DNA of 64,000 bases from Platanthera guangdongensis (Eukaryota > Streptophyta > Magnoliopsida > Asparagales > Orchidaceae), in contig CM077149.1 in the NCBI GenBank assembly GCA_039583875.1, positions 19,419,194-19,483,193 of the forward strand. The letters are read 5' to 3'. A model generated the notes under the pieces. The model had not been told where the DNA came from. It was given only the letters and a program-made list of their open reading frames with translations, and made no database searches. The position numbers were made by a program, and so were the translations under genes. Positions 10,701-22,289 of the stretch are shown piece after piece (the stretch's first letter is position 1; every line of letters begins with the position of its first letter).

Positions 10701-11220
10701 GACATTCTCTATCAACTGAAGAAGAATTGAATAACACACATAGATATACATACAAACTAAAGAAGATTTTCAACAGAAGATCTAAGAAGACATTCTCAAG
10801 TGGTGATCTACTCAGAGTTTGTCAAGAGAATATAATGAAGAATTCAGAAGAATCTTCAGAAGAATTTGGAGAGAGAGAGCTCCATCTATTCAAGTGAAGA
10901 AAGGGACTTACATCAATAAGTCTCTTAAGCGCAGATTCTGAACCAGACTGCCAAGAAGAATTCAGATTGATTTCTGAAATTCAAGAAAGAAGCTGATTAA
11001 ATATCGACTTCAAAGGAGATCAACCCTACTATTTTCAGATTCAAGAAGCTTTGAAGAAAGCTAAGACATGTTGATCTCTATCATTAGATTCGTTCAAGAA
11101 CTGATCAAGAAACCATTCATCCTTTCTCTCTCAACCAGGGTGGTGGTAGATTTCAAATTTACATCTATTTGCTGTAGGTTCTTTTTAAGATCTGAGTTGT
11201 AAGCCTGATTTATAAAGGTT

Positions 11221-11353
11221 GAGTTGTAGGAGATAAGTTCTCTGAGTGGTAGGCCTTGTTGAAGGCTGAGGTAGGGCTGTGAGCCTGAGTTGTAGGAGAT
11301 TGTTATCTCTGAGTTGTAGGCCTTGTTGAAGGCTGAGGTAGGGCAGATTGCCT
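11221..11353 (+). repeat. two-unit direct duplication in R/U5, copia A
   Basis: Two consecutive ~66-bp units begin GAGTTGTAGGAGAT and contain GGCCTTGTTGAAGGC. The same pair occurs at about 27844-27973 and 38342-38474 in copy B. Confidence 0.8.
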
Positions 11354-11687
11354 AAGCTGTAGGAGTGTGGACTCACTTTTAGTTGTAGAAACCTTGTTTG
11401 GGTTCTGAGCTGTAAGATCTGAGGATCTGAGGAGAAGGAAAGAAGTTAGGCCGAATCTAGCACACTGCTAGATAGGCGAAGGGGGAAAGTGGATGTACCC
11501 AGACCTTGGGGAATCACTATAAATCAATGTGCAATCTGTGAATGTGTGTGGTATTATTATTTCTGTGCTGTGATAACTGTAGAACTATCTGATTTTGTTA
11601 ATTAACTGAATTAAAAGTTCTGCCTTAGAAGAAAAAGGAATTACACCTATTCACCCCTCTCTAGGTGTTTAGGAACCAATTCTTTCA

Positions 11688-12161
11688 GTAATTTAATATT
11701 AAAATATTCATATTTTATATATTTTGAATAAGAAAACACGAGTTCAAAACAGAGGCCCAAACGCGCGCCGAATTGAACGAAAATCGCACCGTAGGCGAAC
11801 ACTGACACTACGAACACAACGGCGAATTCAAAGCCAAAATCCGACGAGCCATACTTTAGATATAAATTTTTCAAAGCTTACGACAAACATAAATTGCACA
11901 AACTTTCGGAAAATCGCCGAGGCCCAAATATCACTCGGATCGCGATGAAACTTGACGAGCAAGTCCAAAATCACTTAACTTAGATTCCAAATGCAAAATT
12001 TTTTTATCATTACAACAAGAATTCGGCCGACTCGACTGCAAAGACGCAAAAATGCCTTAACGGCATTGCGTCGTCAACTCGACGTTAAAAGTAATGTCAC
12101 GACGTCATAAATCTGACGTCGCCCAATCAAATAAAATCATCGAAAAATCGGGGATGTTACA
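11688..12161 (-). repeat. remaining part of the gypsy A 3' LTR
   Basis: The first five bases (GTAAT, 11688-11692) are the right-hand target duplication of copia A. From 11693 the sequence matches the inner end of the other gypsy LTRs (for example 19831-20300) and ends in TTACA at 12161. Confidence 0.92.
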
Positions 12162-12180
12162 GTCACTCCCCTTAAAAAGA
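12162..12180 (-). promoter_or_regulatory. polypurine tract of gypsy A
   Basis: Read on the minus strand, TTTTTAAGGGGAGTGAC abuts the LTR start TGTAACATCC. This is the expected place for the plus-strand primer of the element. Confidence 0.75.
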
Positions 12181-12269
12181 AGTTTCGTCCCGAAACTTAA
12201 CACAACTCGCAAAACCAAATCAAAACGATAGAATCAAACATAACTGAAAACATAACGACATACCCAAAA

Positions 12270-13202
12270 CTAAGAGATGAGGTGCGGATAAGATTCTCTC
12301 ATTGCTGATTCCAATTCCCACGTCGTGCTCTCGACGTCCTGGTTTTTCCAAAGAACCTCGACCATAGGAATGGTATTTCTCCGCAATATACGCTCTTGAG
12401 AATCCAGAATACGAATAGGTTCTTCCACATACATAAGGTTGGGTTGAATCTGGGGTATCGAGTCGAGGACTTGACGAACATTACGAACACACTTTCGCAA
12501 CTGGCTCACATGGAACACATCATGGACACCAGGGAAGTTGCAGGCAACTCCAACCTATAAGCTGACACTCCGATGCGCTTAAGAATCTAGAAAGGTCCCA
12601 CATACAGGGGGTCTAACTTGTGATTCCTTCCAAAACTTTTAACGCCAGACATCGGAGAAACCTTCAGAAAAACCAAGTCTCCAACGACAAACTCCAGATC
12701 GACACTTCGCTGATTAACATACTTCTCATAGAGCTCCTGAGCCACACAGAGTTTTTCTCGAATATGAGTCACAACACAATTCATCTCCTCAAGGGCTTCC
12801 GGACATAGCAACGGTCTTTCACCAACTTCAGTCCAAAACAAAGGAGTTCTACAACGCCTCCCATATAAGGCCTCAAACGGGGCCATCTGCAGACTCTCTT
12901 GATAACTATTATTGTATGCAAACTCCATGAGTCTGAGACGCTCATCCCAAGCACCACCAAACAATTTGCTTTAGATCCAAATACATCTTAGTGGAACCAG
13001 GGTGGTCGGCTACACTGGAACCATGAGCTTTAACACAGATCTTAGCCCGAATATCGCCAAAGGCGGGGACGCAAAATCTACTCCGATACTTCAAGGTATC
13101 GAACTCATCAAAAGAGAAGTCAGGTAGCTCTCCTTTCATGGTTCTATTCCTGAGGTGCAACAAATCAGGATCATCCTTCTGATGTGCCCGAGTAAGGGAA
13201 AT
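12270..13202 (-). pseudogene. pol: gypsy A integrase remnant with chromodomain
   Basis: The N-terminal zinc-binding piece is present up to DLKQIVWW. It is followed directly, out of frame, by the end of the integrase (GGAWDERL, MAPFEALYGRRC). The intervening catalytic core with the D, D and E residues is absent. A chromodomain-like tail follows (FHVSQLRK, VLWKNQD, TWELESAMRESYPHL), ending in TAG at 12270-12272. In the family this tail guides insertion to particular chromatin. Further damage includes a stop at GPF-stop-ILKR (about 12587) and a one-base loss near 12540. Gypsy B has the same core deletion. Confidence 0.88.
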
Positions 13203-14875
13203 TCAAGAGGGTTCTTCCGCTTCCAAACTAGTAGGCACAGTACGAATCCAAACCTCAATGTCCATCAACAAAAATTCTTCTACCAAGGACTGTACCGACA
13301 TATTAAAAATTTTAGCGGTCTTTCTACTCAAAGCATCGGATACTACATTAGCCTTTCCAGGATGATAAAGAATTTCCACTTCATAATCAGCCACATATTC
13401 TAACCACTGACGCTGGCGCAGATTTAGTTCTTTCTGAGTGAAGACATACTTAAAACTCTTATGGTCTGTATAGATCTTGCACAATGCGCCATACAATAAG
13501 TGTCGCCACAGTGCCGTGCATAAATTACGGTAGCAAACTCCAAATCATGCGTAGTATAGTTTCTCTCGTGAATCTTTAGTTGTCTTGATCCATACGCGAT
13601 CACTTTACCATCTTGCATTAAAACACAGCCAAGTCCGATGTGTGATGCATCAACATACACAGTATACTCAACTCCTTCAGTAGGTAAGGTTAAAGTTGGG
13701 GCAGTATATAATCTCTTCTTCAGTTCTTGGAAAACCTCTTCACACTTATCACTCCAAATGAATGCAGTATTCTTCTGAGTAAGTCTAGTTAGAGGATCAG
13801 ATAACACCGAAAATCCTTCCACGAATCTTCTATAATAGCCAGCCAGGCCTAAGAAGCTTCTAATCTCCTTATGTGTAGACGGTCTCTCCCATTCCATCAC
13901 GGCAGAAATCTTGGTCGGATCTACAAAAATACCGTCCTTGCTTACTACATGACCCAGAAAGGACACCTGAGGTAGCCAGAACTCACACTTGCTCAACTTC
14001 GCATATAAGTTATGCTCCCTCAGGGTTGACAAAACCAAACGCAAATGCTGAGTATGCTCCTCAACATTGCGGGAATACACCAGGACATCATCTATAAACA
14101 CAATAACGAATCGGTCCAAGAAATCCTTAAACACCCTATTCATCAAATCCATGAAAGCAGAGGGTGCATTGGTTAAATCAAAATACATCACCAAAAACTC
14201 ATAGTGTACATGCCGCGAATGAAAAGAGGTTTGGGAAATATATGCCTCACGAATCCTCAACTGGTGGTAGCCTGAGCGAAGATCGATCTTTGAAAATACC
14301 GAGCTACCACGCAACTGATCGAACAGACCATCAATCCTTGGCAGGGGATATCTATTCTTAATGGTTACCTTATTCAATTCCCTATAATCGATGCAAAGGC
14401 TCATCGATCCATCTTTATTCTTGACAAACAAAACAGGAGAACCCCACAGAGAAGAACTTGGTCTAATAAAACCACACCTCAGCAACTCATCGAGCTGAGT
14501 ACGAAACTCATCCAACTCATGCGGAGCCATACGGTACGGTGCTTTGGCAATTGGATGAGTACCTGGCTCGAGGTCTATCACAAACTCTATCTCCCTTTCA
14601 GGAGGAAGTCCTGGAAGGCTATCAGGAAAGATATTTGGAAACTCTCGCACCACTGAAACATCCTCAAGATGTGGCGTAACAAAAGCTGTTTCCAGAGCAG
14701 AAATAGAATCCAAAAATGCCTCGCAACCAGACTCTATAGCACGACAAGCACGTACCGCGGAGATGACAGGGGAAACAATGTCCTGAAATCCATAGACGCT
14801 CATAAGTTGTCCGTCGTCCATCCTGAAATCCAGTCGCTTAGCCTTGCACTGGATGACCACATCATACTTGGATAA
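13203..14875 (-). pseudogene. pol: gypsy A reverse transcriptase-RNase H
   Basis: It contains [35 protein letters not shown], the catalytic box [21 protein letters not shown] and the RNase H start [12 protein letters not shown] frameshift near 13500 moves the RNase H end ([25 protein letters not shown]) into another frame. The usual MPFGLTN segment is MYFDLTN here, a change shared with gypsy B and likely harmful. It is separated from the protease by TAG where tryptophan is expected (GMD-stop-LSKYD), also shared with gypsy B. Confidence 0.93.
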
Positions 14876-15163
14876 CTAGTCCATGCCCAAAATCACGTCG
14901 AAATCAGCCAGATCTAAAATCATCAGATCCACAAAGGATAGAAAATTGCCCAGATAAATATGGCATCTCAGAACTCCTTGATTAGATATCACTGAATCAC
15001 CTGAAGGGAGCTTGATATTGAAGGAGTTTCCTAATTGATCCACACCCAGGCGATGTTTATCAACAAACCTCTGGGCCACAAAGGAATGGGTGGCACCCGA
15101 ATCGAAAAGAACGCGCGCCCACATATTCCGCACCTTAAAATCCCCTAAAACCGTAGCATACAT
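14876..15163 (-). pseudogene. pol: gypsy A aspartic protease
   Basis: The peptide reads ARVLFDSGATHSFVA, containing the catalytic DSG of the retroviral-type aspartic protease. It then reaches DFDVILGMD, the conserved end of this domain, before an in-frame TAG. In an active element it would cut the Gag-Pol precursor. Confidence 0.9.
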
Positions 15164-15223
15164 AACTAAACAAACGACAACTAGGACAACAATGACAAAT
15201 AATAAAGATAAACTAAACTGGGG

Positions 15224-16442
15224 TTAACCTGATATCACTTGTGTAGAGGTTTGAGCTTCCTCACTGGTCATCACGTTCAGCTTTCCTTTTCCTTTATCCA
15301 GGTTCGGTGGCGACGGCAGAGCTCGAAGTGGGGCAGGCTGTAGTGGGGGCACGAAGACTTCTAGTGTTCCTTTTGCCCGCATTGGAAGCAAATCCTTTCT
15401 TTCATCCAGCACCGACTCACATCATGACCTTTCCTTGCACAGAACGAGCACACTAGCTCTCCCATGGGTGCACCTTGGATGGCGTGCACTTGCTGCTACT
15501 TCAGGGAGGCAGTCCTCTTGAAACACCTTTTGTAAGGGTGGCCAGGATGACCACAGAAACTACGCACTTCCTTACTTTTCTTCTTGGACGAAGGCCCAGA
15601 TGCCCTGGAGCTACCATTCTCAACACCCTTCCTTTTCTCTTTCCTCACCGCAGCACCACGGTTCTTAGCATTTTCAATCGCCTCCACTTTTAAAGCGTCT
15701 TCTACTGCTTCAGCAAACTTTCAGCCCGGTAAGCGCATGCCAACTGCTGGACATCGCTTCTTAATCCTCCCAAGAAACGTTTCACCCTACCCTCCTCAGA
15801 AGCTACCACATCAGGAGCAAACCTACTAAGTTTGCTAAACTCAATCTCATACTCACTCACGGTGAGCTGTCTCTGCTTCAGATGCAGAAAGTTATTCATC
15901 AGGCGGTCTTGCTCGATCGAGGGTAGAAACTTCTTCAGCAATATCTTCTTAAAAGATTCCCAGGAACAGCCTTCCTTCAGACTCTCTCTTTCATGAATCC
16001 ACCAACTCTTAGCCAGGCCTTTTAACTGATAGGCTGCAATCATCACCTTCTGGGCTTCCAGAATCCCGGAATACGAAAACATCTCCTCGATGGAGATGAT
16101 CCAATCGTCTATAATCAGAAAGTCAGCACTCCCGTCGTAGGTAGGGGGTCCCAATCGTTGGAAGTGCGATATGAAATTCATTTCTGGTGGTATCGCCATC
16201 GGGGGAACTAGAGGAACAAGGGTATCGGGCACGACTTGGCCCAAGGCAGGCTCTTGTACTAAAGGTTGCTGCGCGGGAGCGGCAGACAACAAAGACTGAA
16301 TTTGCGATTGCATTGCAATCACTTGGCTTGATAGAGCCTCGTTGCACTTATCCAGACTCTCGATAATCACATCACTTTGCGCACCTGATGACTCACCCTC
16401 CGACTGGGGAGTCGACCTTCTCGCAGGACGCTTTGGCGGCAT
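15224..16442 (-). pseudogene. gag: gypsy A gag (capsid and zinc knuckles)
   Basis: ATG at 16442 starts MPPKRPARRS, the usual start for this lineage. The capsid region contains FQRLGPPTYDG, WWIHERESL and FLHLKQRQLTVSEYE. The C-terminal third has three consecutive zinc-knuckle motifs of C-x2-C-x4-H form, the first with a lost cysteine (RSFCGHPGH). Stops interrupt it near 15702, 15496 and 15413. The reading ends TQVISG with TAA at 15224-15226. Gag packages element RNA into virus-like particles. Confidence 0.88.
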
Positions 16443-17104
16443 TTTTAAAAAAAAGTAAACGGACAACTCATCAAAATCCTAGCTTACAACAAAGACACAC
16501 GACTAGTTCAAACCATACTTAAAAGACACTTTCTTGCACTACAACTTGCTCTGGGATTTTATAATGATGTTATGTCCTACTTAGTATGATATCCTCTCAT
16601 CCCATTGACACTTTTGCCTATGACATGAATGCATGGATTCTTTATTTTTATTTAAAATCATGTGTATACATATGTCATCATGTAAATCTTAACTTAGCAC
16701 ATGTGCTTATGCAATGATATGCAATGTATGTAGTTCTATGTATTCTATAAAGGCCCTAATGTATGTTATATGCGGCGTACACATGAAATGTTATGCATCT
16801 CATAATACATAACATCGCATGAAATGAGAAAAGAAAACGTGCTAATAGGCACCCATGTGATGGTGGTTATGCATCTCATACTACATAACCGTCACATGTT
16901 GCCTCCTATGGTGGATCCATATACAAACACATATTATGCATCTCATACTACATAATATGCCCCGTATACTTTTTATCATGCTATGAGTGTAGTGACTATG
17001 CTTCGTCTTAGACGTACTGATGACACATCGGTGCGTGTATGAAATGTCACTAAACAACTAACACTAACAAGGGAAGGTTGCCCGACCAATTGTCAAGCAA
17101 CCTC
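16443..17104 (-). other. gypsy A 5' untranslated leader with short repeats
   Basis: No gene is seen between gag and the primer-binding site. Three copies of a ~24-bp motif, TTATGCATCTCATACTACAT with small variation, lie at about 16791, 16868 and 16934. Gypsy B has them at about 43931, 44008 and 44074. Their regularity suggests a leader function, possibly packaging, but that is a guess. Confidence 0.6.
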
Positions 17105-17116
17105 CCTCTGATACCA
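17105..17116 (-). promoter_or_regulatory. primer-binding site (initiator tRNA-Met), gypsy A
   Basis: The minus strand reads TGGTATCAGAGG two bases inside the LTR. It is complementary to the 3' end of plant initiator tRNA-Met apart from the last base, and it fixes the orientation of the element. Confidence 0.9.
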
Positions 17117-17118
17117 AC

Positions 17119-20100
17119 TGTCATAACCCGCATTTTCACCGCATAAAATAAATTATCAGAGTAAGGAAAAATGCGCGTCATGATGCCACGTCAGCAGGGG
17201 ATAACTGCGAACGCTCAGGCAGACACCTACTAAAACATGAAGAAAGATTCCTTCAGTTATTTTAAGGAAAAAATCAGCTAAATGCAAAGGTTAGCCGTAT
17301 CCCTCGGCTTGGTGACTCACTTAGTCCATGAATCAAAATATAGTTATACGCTGCGAAAAATATTTGTTTATATTGACTCAAACATCCTATATGAGTATAA
17401 ACGTCACGAAAAGACAACTCATGGTATGCAAGACTCTAAATTTATAATAGTAGTAAGGATAGCTTTTACGGTCGCCAAATATAACATGCTAGAGTTTTTA
17501 AATTATGCAGTGCATGAAGTAGTAGTAATAGATTTTATAATTGAAAATACCTAACATGCATTCCTAGTATAAATCCTCCCAGAGTGCAAGTGGTACACAT
17601 CCACATATAGAAAACTAAGCAGATAACAAGTTTCTAAAAGTAACAATATTGTGGGCGTCAATAAACTGACATGAACCCACATACAGAAAAGTATATCTGA
17701 ACCAGTAACTAAAAAAACAACAAACTACCTCGTTGAGACGAGGTAACAACCACAACCAACACTGCCGCCCAGAAACTCCAAAACTAACCTTGTTATCTGC
17801 TACTGCTCTGAACCTGAGGCATTCCGAAGACAGAACACCTCAGCAAGAAGGAATAAATGGTGGCAGAATTAATAAGCCCAAATAAACAAAGGTCAAAGGG
17901 GTACCAACCCAAGACCAACAGTACCAAAATAAAGCACAAAAAGAGGAACAAGTCATCATCATGAAAAAGAACTCTTACGTGATTCGTCACGTACAATAAT
18001 AGTACACCAGAGCACGAGGCTATAAGGTGATAACATGAATAATTCGTAAGGAAGAAGTACAAATCCTTTATTAGGCACCTGTGGTCGACTTTACCCAAAA
18101 ACACGGGCGTGGTGGTCACTCGTGGACACACCACCCAAAAAAAACGAGCGAGGTGGTCACTCTTGGACACGCCTCTCAAAAACACGGATATAAAATCCGT
18201 CTAACTGCGAGGGAGTCTCATACTCTCCACCATACACCGCAGACATCCAAAAGCCGGGTAGACTTCCACATGACACTAATGAAAGAAACAAACACTGCGG
18301 AGGTGGAATCGTCCACTAACTCCCGTAATCAAGAAAACCACCCATAAAACACCACATATCTCAAGATTTGGCTCGTCAGATTCTACTTGACATTACTATA
18401 TACAAGACGTGGTTGATCAACCCTTAGGAACGATTTACAGACCTAATTAAACTCTAATATGTTCAATAACGATAAATAAGACAATTAAAGCCAATACTAG
18501 AAACATTTTATCAAACTTATATGAAGTTACCAGATTCAGTTAATAAAACAAGATTTAGAAATTCTCAAGTGATCGAAAGATTAGACATAGCTATAACTTG
18601 AAAAGAAGATAAATGAACAAAACTCATTCGTTACCATTAAATCGTACAAGGGGAAACGAGGGGAAACCAACACTTGCCTTGGTTTTACCGGAAAAGTCCT
18701 CTAAAGCACTCCACGTCGTAGATCGGGGCAAGAGAATGCGGGAGGAGATGAAATCTAGACAAAAATGGCTGAAATAGACGTTAGAGCCGAAAAACCCTAA
18801 CGTGAAATCTCAAGAAACGGAGAAGATATTACCACGATGGCGTAGCTCTCGGCGAGTGCTTTCCGAATCTATATTCGGATGAAGATTTCGGGCACCGGAG
18901 CACCGTCGGCGGCCACCGGAAGATTCACGAAAAAGAAACTCTCTCTCGCTCGCTGCTCTGGTTCAGGAGAAAAGATATCGAAGAAGATAAAGTTCGGTTC
19001 TAAAACCTAAGTCTAAGAATATATATGTATACTGTTTATAAAAAGTTTTGTCAAAAACAGATTATTTCGAGCAGTTTTGCGGGAACCCAACAAAGAGGCC
19101 TAAGATTACTCCAAATCGAAAAGTGTCCAACATGAAAGTTCTAGATCTCATCGAGACAAACAAATTTCATGTTAACCATTTTTCCAAACGACATCAGTTT
19201 GACCCTGAAAAAGGCATCTGAACGTAAACAACAACGGACTACACGAGAACAAGCCTACGAGTACTCGAGAGGTAGAAAACGGCTACTCGAGTAGTTCAAA
19301 ACGGCTACTCGAGTAGTTCAGAATGACTACTCGAGTATTTCAGAAAGGCTACTCGAGTAGTTCAGAAAGGCTACTCGAGTAGTTCAGAAAGGCTACTCGA
19401 GTAGTTCAGAAAGGCTACTCGAGTAGTTCAAAATGACTACTCGAGTAGTTCAGAAAGGCTACTCGAGTAGTTCAAATGACTACTCGAGTAGTTCAGAAAG
19501 GCTACTCGAGTACTTCAAATGACTACTCGAGTAGTTCAGAAAGGCTACTCGAGTAGTTCAGAATGACTACTCGAGTAGGACCAGAAACTTCACTCGTGTA
19601 GGAAGAATAATCACTCGAGTAGGCTGACAAAGACTACTCGTGTATATATAAAAAATATCACTCGAGTATGATAGAAGAATCTCTCGAGTATATACTGTCG
19701 ATTCACTGTGTAATTAACTGACCACTCGGGTAAAGAAAATGAAATTTGCATAAATCCATAAATTCTTTACAAATATATCTCGGAAATTAAAATATATGAA
19801 TGAATAGTGTTTTTCATTTTTGAATAGTACTTTAATATTAAAATATTCATATTTTATATATTTTGAATAAGAAAACACGAGTTCAAAACGGAGGCCCAAA
19901 CGCGCGCCGAATTGAACGAAAATCGCACCGTAGGCGAACACTGACGCTACGAACACAACGGCGAATTCAAAACCAAAATCCGACGAGCCATACTCGAGAT
20001 ATAAATTTTTCAAAGCTTTCGACAAACATAAATTTCACAAAACTTCGGAAAATCGCCGAGGCTCAAATATCGCTCGGATCGCGACGAAACTTGACGAGCA

Positions 20101-20300
20101 AGTCCAAAATCACTTAACTTAGATTTCAAATGCAAATTTTTTTTCTCATTACAACAAGAATTTGCCCGACTCGACTGCAAAAACGCGAAAATGCCTTAAC
20201 GGCATTGCGTCGTCAACTCGACGTTAAAAGTAACGTCATGACGTCATAAATCTGACATCGCCCAATCAAATAAAATCATCGAAAAATCGGGAGCGTTACA
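17119..20300 (-). repeat. 5' LTR of gypsy A
   Basis: A complete 3182-bp LTR in plus coordinates: TGTCATAACCC to GCGTTACA, with TG...CA ends in the minus reading as well. It is followed by ATTTA, the target duplication. It contains a CTACTCGAGTAG array and pairs of a GGTGGTCACTCGTGGACACA motif near 18107-18180. Frames inside it (for example 17793-18185 minus and 19863-20117 plus) recur in all copies because the LTR does, and show no known domain. Confidence 0.95.
19260..19690. repeat. CTACTCGAGTAG palindrome array, gypsy A 5' LTR
   Basis: Roughly 15 copies of the perfect palindrome CTACTCGAGTAG are separated by TTCAGAAAGG or TTCAAAATGA, giving a 20-22 bp period. They are followed by looser ACTCGTGTA / ACTCGAGTA versions. 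In the element's own orientation the array lies in U3. Confidence 0.95.
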
Positions 20301-20305
20301 ATTTA
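20301..20305. other. right target-site duplication ATTTA of gypsy A
   Basis: ATTTA follows the LTR end TTACA. The same pentamer precedes the left LTR of gypsy B at 23731-23735. One gypsy insertion should be bracketed by one pentamer. Finding the two halves on facing copies indicates a tandem duplication of the whole insertion. Confidence 0.8.
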
Positions 20306-21061
20306 GGTCCCCTAATAATTGTTGAAAAGAGAATTTACCAAAAATCTAAATCTTAAAATATCAGGAATGACAACTAAATTCTAATAATATTCCAAAGGAT
20401 GAGTCTCCCCTTAATATACCACATATACATTTTCCATACATTTTGATCTTGTAAATCACTTTTTAGAAATTTATTTGTAGAAGGATTGTTTTCTTATTTA
20501 ATTAGTAGAAATAGTATAGCATCCCAAAAAAATTCCCAAGTATTTATGGGGAGTGTGTTTGAAGCTCTCGACATACCTCCAAATTTTTCCAATTAAATTC
20601 ATCAGATTTATTAGGCTGTGTTTGTCACGACTTATTTGTTTCAGTGAGATTTGACAAAAATGTCACTGTCATTTCAAAATTTTATGTCTCAAACTAGTTT
20701 CTTTTTTACAATATTTGTGATACCAAACATACATTCTATGACAATGACGTTTTTGTCCAACCTCATCGGAGCAAATAAGCTACGATAAGCCGCGCCAAAC
20801 GTAATCTTAAGCTCTCTATTAATTCTTCCCCAAAATTAAGGATTTCAAATACAAATCCTTTACGGTCCCTTCGTTTTCACGCAATTGAACTTCTTGAATT
20901 GGAAATGAAGGTCTAATTTCAATTCCGTCATTCGTTTGCACGTTTGATATTGAAATTTGAATTTTAATGAATTTCGTGGAATTCATTTTGACCTAAAGAC
21001 AAATTTTTTCAACCTACGTAAGAATTGAACAATTTCGTTGAAGAAACATTTTTAAGTTAAT
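20306..21061. other. unassigned AT-rich DNA right of gypsy A
   Basis: Presumed old flanking DNA of the gypsy insertion. No gene, LTR end or known repeat was recognised. Confidence 0.5.
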
Positions 21062-22256
21062 CGTGCGATTTTTTCACCCGTGAGCTCATGCTGTCGCACG
21101 GGCGCGTGATTTTCGCCCGCGAGCGTATTTTTTGCTGAGGCGAGCATTTTTCGTCAGAGGGACATATTTCGCCCTGGCGCAGGTTTTTTCACCAGTGAGC
21201 GGTTTTTTTGCCCGGATGCAATTTTTCGCCGGGGCGCGAATATTTCGCCCGGGTGTGAATTTTTTCGCACGAGCGCGATTTTTCGCCCTGACAAGATTTT
21301 TCTCGTGGATGCGATTTTATCCCCAGGCGAGTATTTTCGCCCGAGAGAGTTATTTGCCCGGACGAGATTTTTTCGCCCGAGCGCAAAATTTTCTCTGATG
21401 CGTGCATTTTTCGTCAGAGCGATGTATTTTGCCCCGGCTCACGTTTTTTCACCCGAGCGTGATTTTTTCTCAAGGACGCGCTTTTTTCGCCCGGCCGCGA
21501 TTTTATTCCCCGAGAGCAATTTTTTCACCCGGGTGCGATTTATTTGTCAGGCCTTGTTTATTTCGACCGGGCGCGATTTTTTCGCACGGTCGGGAATTTT
21601 TCACCATGCATAGAATTTTTCGCCCGACAATGTTTTTTTCCGCCCGAGCGCGATTTTTTGGCCAGGTCGCACATTTTTCCCCCGAGCACGGATTTTTCGC
21701 AAGAGCGTAAATTTTTCGCCCTGCCTCGAATTTTTCCCCCGGTCGTGTTTTTTTCGCCCGGGTGCGATTTTTTCAACCGGGCGCGATATTTTCACCCGTG
21801 TGCGTTTTTTCGCCCGAGAGCGATTTTTTCGTCCGGGCTCGATTTCTTTGCCCGGGCGCGAATTTTTTCACCCGGACGCTATTTTTCCGGGCGGCCGTGA
21901 TTTTTACTACCGAGCACAATTTTTTCGTTCGAGCTCGATTTTTTCGCCGGGCCGCGAAATTTTTCGCCCGACCACGTTTTTTTCGCTCGTGCCAGATTTT
22001 TTGCCCGGGTGCGATTTTTTTCTCTCGGGTGCAATTTTTCTCTTGAGCGCGTTTGTTTTGCCAGCACGAGATTTTTTCGACCCAGCGAGATTTTTTCGCA
22101 CGAGCGACAAAAACAGGCTCAAGCGACAAAATCATGCCCGAGCAAAAAAAAGCAACCGGGCGAAAAAATCATGGCCACGTGAAAAAATCATGCCCGTGAG
22201 AAAAAAACACGGCTAGGTGAAAAAAATCTCGCCCAGGCGAAAGAATCGCGTCCTAT
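21062..22256. repeat. degenerate ~19-bp tandem array with polarity reversal
   Basis: About 60 units of 18-20 bp follow a loose consensus GCGCGATTTTTTCGCCCGG. Units differ a good deal, yet the alternation of a T-run and a CpG-rich block persists. From about 22103 the orientation flips to CCGGGCGAAAAAATC for about eight units, so the right end is an inverted copy of the rest. The frames of 60-140 codons on both strands here are products of the repeat. Confidence 0.9.
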
Positions 22257-22289
22257 AGAGAAAATTAATTATAAAAAGAATAAATCCTT

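Larger units (their letters stand above)
1..11687 (+). mobile_element. Ty1/copia Sirevirus-type LTR retrotransposon, copy A (3' half)
   Basis: The window opens inside the reverse transcriptase of a plus-strand copia element and runs to the end of its 3' LTR at 11687. The order is RT-RNase H (to 1313), palindrome array, extra ORF, polypurine tract, LTR. It is collinear with the complete copy B (32290-38809) once the CACTA insertion at 1906-7068 is removed. The lengths then agree to about a base. The LTR end is followed by GTAAT, matching the GTACT target duplication of copy B with one change. The element is dead, with several stops and frameshifts. SIRE/Maximus assignment rests on the extra post-pol ORF, the AGGGGGAGAT polypurine tract and the long LTR. 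Confidence 0.9.
9891..11687 (+). repeat. 3' LTR of copia A
   Basis: Begins TGTTGG and ends TTTCA, 1797 bp, and is collinear with both LTRs of copy B. It contains the TCGA-palindrome array, a TATA box and a 66-bp direct duplication. By eye it is closer to the 3' LTR of copy B than the two LTRs of copy B are to each other, which fits duplication after insertion. Confidence 0.95.
11688..20300 (-). mobile_element. Ty3/gypsy chromovirus (Tekay-type), gypsy A
   Basis: This is a minus-strand element with its 5' LTR at 17119-20300, then primer-binding site, gag, protease, RT-RNase H, a damaged integrase, a chromodomain, a polypurine tract and the remainder of the 3' LTR (to 12161). The rest of the 3' LTR lies left of copia A, outside the window. 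The 3-kb LTR and C-terminal chromodomain fit the Tekay/Del lineage. It lacks the integrase catalytic core and has several stops, so it could move only with help. It shares its main lesions with gypsy B. Confidence 0.92.

Noticed and set aside
17793..18185. A hydrophobic frame of 126-130 codons inside the gypsy LTR, seen again at 24420-24800 and 44941-45322
   Set aside because: It recurs because the LTR recurs. It is split by frameshifts in one copy and resembles no family. Conservation beyond LTR identity cannot be judged here.
19863..20117. Plus-strand basic frame near the outer end of the gypsy LTR, seen in all copies
   Set aside because: Short, antisense to the element, and explained by LTR homology. 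No start context or domain.
21132..22216. Several frames of 70-138 codons on both strands with repeated F/R or K/S/G/E peptides
   Set aside because: All overlap one another and the ~19-bp tandem array. The peptides are translations of the repeat in different frames.
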